64,000 nucleotides of DNA, from NCBI RefSeq assembly GCF_003977605.1, contig NZ_RYYU01000001.1, positions 623,175 to 687,174 of the forward strand, in the 5' to 3' direction. How positions within the stretch are numbered: position 1 is the stretch's first letter; each line of letters starts with the position of its first letter. The notes under the pieces are model-generated. The model was not told where the DNA came from and searched no databases. It was given only the letters and a program-made list of their open reading frames with translations. Source of the stretch: Prevotella koreensis. GTDB taxonomy: Bacteria > Bacteroidota > Bacteroidia > Bacteroidales > Bacteroidaceae. Made by a program: the position numbers and the translations under genes. Positions 60,801 to 64,000 of this stretch are shown in pieces.

Positions 60801-62513
60801 GACTACATGAGTTCGCTTTTACCTGATATGGAGGAAAGCGACATCATTTCTTCCTTGGAAGGTCGCATCTATTACAATCCCGAAGAGAATGCCTATGAAG
60901 TGGTGGACAAGTTCATTTCGGGCAATGTAATAGAAAAGGCGGAGCGTATCGAGTCGTGGCTCTTGGACCATCCCGAACACGAAGAAGCAAAGCAGAGCCT
61001 TGCTGCCCTGCGTGCAGCCACGCCAACACCCATTCCATTTGCAGACCTTGACTTTAATCTCGGTGAACGCTGGATACCTGCCAAAGTCTATGGCAGGTTC
61101 GCCTCGGAGTTCTTCGGGACAGACATTGGCGTGTCCTATCATTCCAACATGGACGAGTACAGCATTGTATGTGACCATAAGAATGCCAATATCTGGCACA
61201 AGTATGCCGTACAGGGGGAGTTCCGCCGCTATGACGGTATCAATCTCTTAAAGCATGCCCTGCACAATACCATTCCCGACATCAACAAGAGCAAGGAGGT
61301 GACGGACAAGGTTACGGGAGAAACCAAGACCATTAAAGTAAGGGACGGACATGCCATACAGATGGCAAATGCCAAGATAGAGGAAATCAGACAGGGCTTT
61401 GTTGATTGGCTCGGACGGACACCTGACACGTTCAAGCAGCAGTTATCCGACCGTTACAACCGCCTTTTCAACTGTTTTGTGCGACCTAATTTTGACGGTA
61501 CGCATCAGACTTTTCCCGATCTTGACCTCAAACGATTGGGTATTGATGACCTTTACAAGAGCCAGAAGGATGCTGTGTGGATGCTCAAAACCAACGGCGG
61601 CGGTATCTGCGACCATGAGGTGGGAGCGGGTAAGACACTCATCATGTGTACGGCTGCTTACGAGATGAAACGGTTGGGACTGGCAAACAAGCCGATGATT
61701 ATCGGTCTGAAGGCAAACGTCTTCGATATTGCCGATACTTTTAGGAAAGCTTATCCTAATGCTAAGGTACTCTATCCAGGTAAGAACGATTTTAATAAGC
61801 AGAACCGCCAACGTATCTTCAACGACATCAAGAACAACGATTGGGACTGCATCATCCTCACGCACGAGCAGTTCGGTATGATACCGCAAGCATTGGAGAT
61901 ACAGGAAGCGATTATGCAGAAGGAACTGGACTCCGTGGAAGAGAACCTCGAGGTGTTGCGGCAGCAAGGAAGAGACATCTCCCGTGGGATGCTCAAAGGA
62001 TTGGAAAAACGCAAACAGACGCTTGAAGCCAAGTTACAGAACATACAGGACAGCATCGCCGAGCGCAAGGACGATGCTGTAGACTTCAAGATGATGGGTA
62101 TCGACCATTTGTTCGTGGATGAGAGCCACCAATTTAAGAACCTGATGTTCAACACACGCCACGACCGTGTGTCGGGCTTGGGCAATCCTGATGGCTCACA
62201 GCGAGCCTTGAACATGCTCTTTGCCATACGTACCATACAGGAGCGGTCGGGCAAGGATTTGGGAGCCACTTTCCTTTCAGGAACGACCATCAGCAACTCA
62301 CTTACGGAGCTGTATCTGCTTTTCAAATACCTGCGCCCGCAGGCTTTGGAGAAGCAGGGTATCAACAGTTTCGACGCTTGGGCAGCCGTCTTTGCCAAGA
62401 AGTCGACTGACTACGAGTTCTCCATCACAAACGACATCATTCAGAAAGAGCGGTTTAGGACCTTCATTAAGGTGCCGGAACTTGCCGCCTTCTATGCGGA
62501 AGTATGGGAGTAG
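57894..62513 (+). pseudogene. N6-adenine DNA methylase/helicase fusion, 3' truncated
   Basis: 1539 residues remain. The N-terminal methylase has motif I LDPSAGMGAFAETF (about residue 130) and the catalytic motif as SNIPFGDF (about 197), a variant of NPPF. A Ser/Glu-rich linker (about 560-800) follows. The helicase part has DHEVGAGKTLIMC (Walker A, about 1242) and a DEAD-like DESHQF (about 1408). Intact relatives in Bacteroidales ICEs are much longer and carry the second helicase half. Here the frame ends ELAAFYAEVWE where foreign sequence begins. The motor should be inactive; the methylase half may still fold. Confidence 0.83.
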
Positions 62514-62718
62514 AAAGCAGGAAATGGTACAAAACTCATATCTGACTGACACACAGTGGGTATTGCTTGTTTCTTCATTGGGTTGCATCATAGAAAATGG
62601 GCAGAAAATGGAGCGAAAAGGAGGGAGTTCAGTTACCAAATCGTTCGACAAACGATGAAAGGAAAAGGATAGCTGAAAATGGTAACTAAAACGGTGTTTT
62701 CTCTTTCATTATCAATGT

Positions 62719-62757
62719 TTTGCATCGCTCAAAGTTCCTCGAAGAAGTGTAATTTTG
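62719..62757 (+). promoter_or_regulatory. Integrase 2 promoter with conserved upstream box
   Basis: TTTGCATCGCTC at 62719-62730, 19 nt, then TAATTTTG at 62750-62757. This is the same box and spacing as the integrase 1b promoter. The expected transcript start is just before the ATG at 62771. Confidence 0.65.
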
Positions 62758-62770
62758 CAAGCAAAAAACA

Positions 62771-64000
62771 ATGGAAAAAGAAAAAATGAAGCTGCTTTTC
62801 TACCTCAAAAGAGGTACGCAGGACAAAAACGGAAAAAGTCCCGTTATGGGACGCATCAGCGTTGGTCGTTCAATGGTTCAGTTCAGTTGCAAATGTGCCT
62901 GTACCCCAAAGCTTTGGGATAGTCGCAAACAGCGACTTGTGGGAAAGAGTTCCGAAGCCGTATCAGTGAACAGGGAACTTGACCGACTGCAAGTAAGCAT
63001 CCATCAAGTTTATGAATCGCTTTCGGGCAAGTTGAACAACACTGTTACGGCAGGGCAGGTAAGGGAACTTGTATTCGGGTTAAACAGCGAGTCGCAGGGG
63101 CTGCTTCATCATACAGACGAGTATATCGACCGCTTCCGTGAGCGAGTGGGCATAGACCGCAGCGAAAGAAGATTGAAATGTCTGCTACTCTTCCGCAAGC
63201 ATCTGTCTGAATTTCTGAGATGCCGCTACCATGTGGACGATATTACCGTGCAAAAAGCCGATACAGCCCTTATCAAGGACTTGGAGGAGTATTTTGCCAA
63301 AGAAAAGGGGTTTAAACTCAACACTTCGGCTGGTTATCTTACTATGCTGGCATCCCTGCTCAAAGACCTGCACAAACGGCACATCATAGACACCTATCCT
63401 TTCATCGCTCACTCTATCCGCTGGGACGTGGGTACACCCCGATACATCACAAGGGAGGAAGTAAACAGGGTAGCGGCATTAAGCGATAACGAACTGCAAG
63501 GCTACGAGCAGGTATCAAGGGATATGTTTCTCTTTTCGTGCTATACCGGTCTTTCCTATACGGATGTGTACCACCTCACGGCAGAGCATATCATCCACGA
63601 GTCCGATATGGATTGGATACGCAAGCCGAGAGTGAAGACGGGCAACCTATGCCACATTCCGCTATTGCCCGAAGCGTCCGCCATCATCGAGCGGTACAGG
63701 GGTATCCATACAAGGGCGTTCCGTCACGAACCGCCCAAAGGGTATCTGCTGCCCATACCGGGCTGCGATACGGTGAACATACACCTCAAAAAGATAGCAC
63801 GGCTTTGCGGTATTCAGAAAACGCTGACTTTTCACATGGCAAGGCATACCTTCGCATCGCAGATGACGCTTTCAGAAGGCGTGTCTATCGAAAGCGTATC
63901 GAAAATGCTCGGACACAGCCAAATAAAGACCACACAAGTGTATGCGGAGACTTCTCCAGAGCGTATTTTTCGGGATGTAGAGAGGATTATTCCTCTCATT
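62771..64000 (+). CDS. Tyrosine site-specific integrase 2 (3' end beyond window)
   Basis: 410 codons without a stop to the window edge. The N-terminal arm domain starts MEKEKMKLLFYLKRGTQDKN, then MGRISVGRSMVQFSCKCACT. A SAM-like domain (about 115-215) and the catalytic domain follow: SCYTGLSYTDVYHL (Arg position replaced by Tyr-Thr-Gly-Leu-Ser context, as in relatives), HMARHTFASQMTL and MLGHSQIKTTQVYAET with the catalytic Tyr. The usual length is about 410-430, so only the tail is missing. A second Met at codon 6 is an alternative start. It is the recombinase of nested element 2. Confidence 0.92.
   Translation, partial: MEKEKMKLLFYLKRGTQDKNGKSPVMGRISVGRSMVQFSCKCACTPKLWDSRKQRLVGKSSEAVSVNRELDRLQVSIHQVYESLSGKLNNTVTAGQVRELVFGLNSESQGLLHHTDEYIDRFRERVGIDRSERRLKCLLLFRKHLSEFLRCRYHVDDITVQKADTALIKDLEEYFAKEKGFKLNTSAGYLTMLASLLKDLHKRHIIDTYPFIAHSIRWDVGTPRYITREEVNRVAALSDNELQGYEQVSRDMFLFSCYTGLSYTDVYHLTAEHIIHESDMDWIRKPRVKTGNLCHIPLLPEASAIIERYRGIHTRAFRHEPPKGYLLPIPGCDTVNIHLKKIARLCGIQKTLTFHMARHTFASQMTLSEGVSIESVSKMLGHSQIKTTQVYAETSPERIFRDVERIIPLI

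Larger units (their letters stand above)
62507..64000. mobile_element. Nested element 2, integrase-proximal end (continues past window)
   Basis: The methylase/helicase frame stops abruptly near 62507-62513. After 260 bp of non-coding sequence a tyrosine integrase begins. GTTACCAAATCGT at 62632-62644 is the exact reverse complement of 56526-56538 at the integrase-proximal end of element 1, and the match extends with one mismatch to GAACTCC. The integrase promoter regions also match. The two elements are therefore relatives inserted in opposite orientation. The exact border and the repeat are not visible because the other end is outside. Confidence 0.75.

Overview
The window looks like the inside of a CTnDOT-type integrative conjugative element (ICE) from a Bacteroidales bacterium. 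A Prevotella, Porphyromonas or Parabacteroides type host is my inference. The reasons are: the colinear TraA-TraQ transfer operon of the Bacteroides type; mobA/B/C; PcfK/PcfJ/PcfM-like proteins; DUF3945 and TopB genes; -7 boxes of the form TAnnTTTG with an upstream TTG about 20 nt away; and several secreted proteins that end in Por (type IX) secretion sorting domains. I see no rRNA, tRNA, CRISPR or recognisable antibiotic-resistance gene.

Layout. 1-3.3 kb: pcfK (partial), pcfJ, a small unknown gene and pcfM (+). These are followed by a decayed traN/lysozyme remnant and a methyltransferase. 3.4-15.7 kb: the transfer operon on the minus strand, read right to left: traA, a DUF3408 gene, traD, traE, traF, traG, traI, traJ, traK, traL, traM, traN, traO, traQ, lysozyme. 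No traP primase or traH is visible. An array of 22-bp-period dyads sits between traG and traI. 15.7-20.1 kb: divergent regulatory region, oriT, mobA, mobB relaxase and mobC coupling protein (+). 20.1-26.3 kb: AT-rich cargo lying between decayed copies of the mobC 3' end. It is a four-gene minus operon: a large secreted lipase-like alpha/beta hydrolase, two lipoproteins, and an astacin-like protein whose zinc site is destroyed. 26.4-36.7 kb: the most interesting part, a minus-strand RiPP (ribosomally made, modified peptide) cluster. It has two different double-glycine precursors, two radical SAM/SPASM maturases, two TonB-receptor-like outer-membrane barrels, one C39-peptidase ABC exporter and a truncated HlyD gene. 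36.8-38.7 kb: a PLP alpha-oxoamine synthase followed directly by a TetR gene (+). A bidirectional promoter of about 105 bp stands upstream of both the RiPP operon and the oxoamine synthase. A second copy stands upstream of the lipase operon, so these cargo units are probably co-regulated.

39.2-57.8 kb: a DUF3945 gene, then topB split by a nested 15.1-kb integrative element. The element lies between two copies of CTATCCCCGCA, immediately after the codon for the TopB catalytic tyrosine. It carries a TetR regulator, a ketoacyl-ACP synthase III-like enzyme, two subtilases, three other secreted proteins, an orphan MobA with an oriT like that of the host ICE, two excisionase-type HTH proteins, DUF1896 and two tandem tyrosine integrases. 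57.9-64 kb: a giant DNA methylase/helicase gene, cut short by the integrase-bearing end of a second nested element that runs off the window.

How it fits together. The ICE supplies a mating apparatus (Tra) and a relaxosome (Mob). Cargo has been added in two ways: by recombination at the outer ends of the tra and mob modules, which left duplicated gene tails, and by site-specific integration into conserved ICE housekeeping genes. The nested element keeps an oriT but no relaxase, so it may be mobilised by the ICE that houses it.
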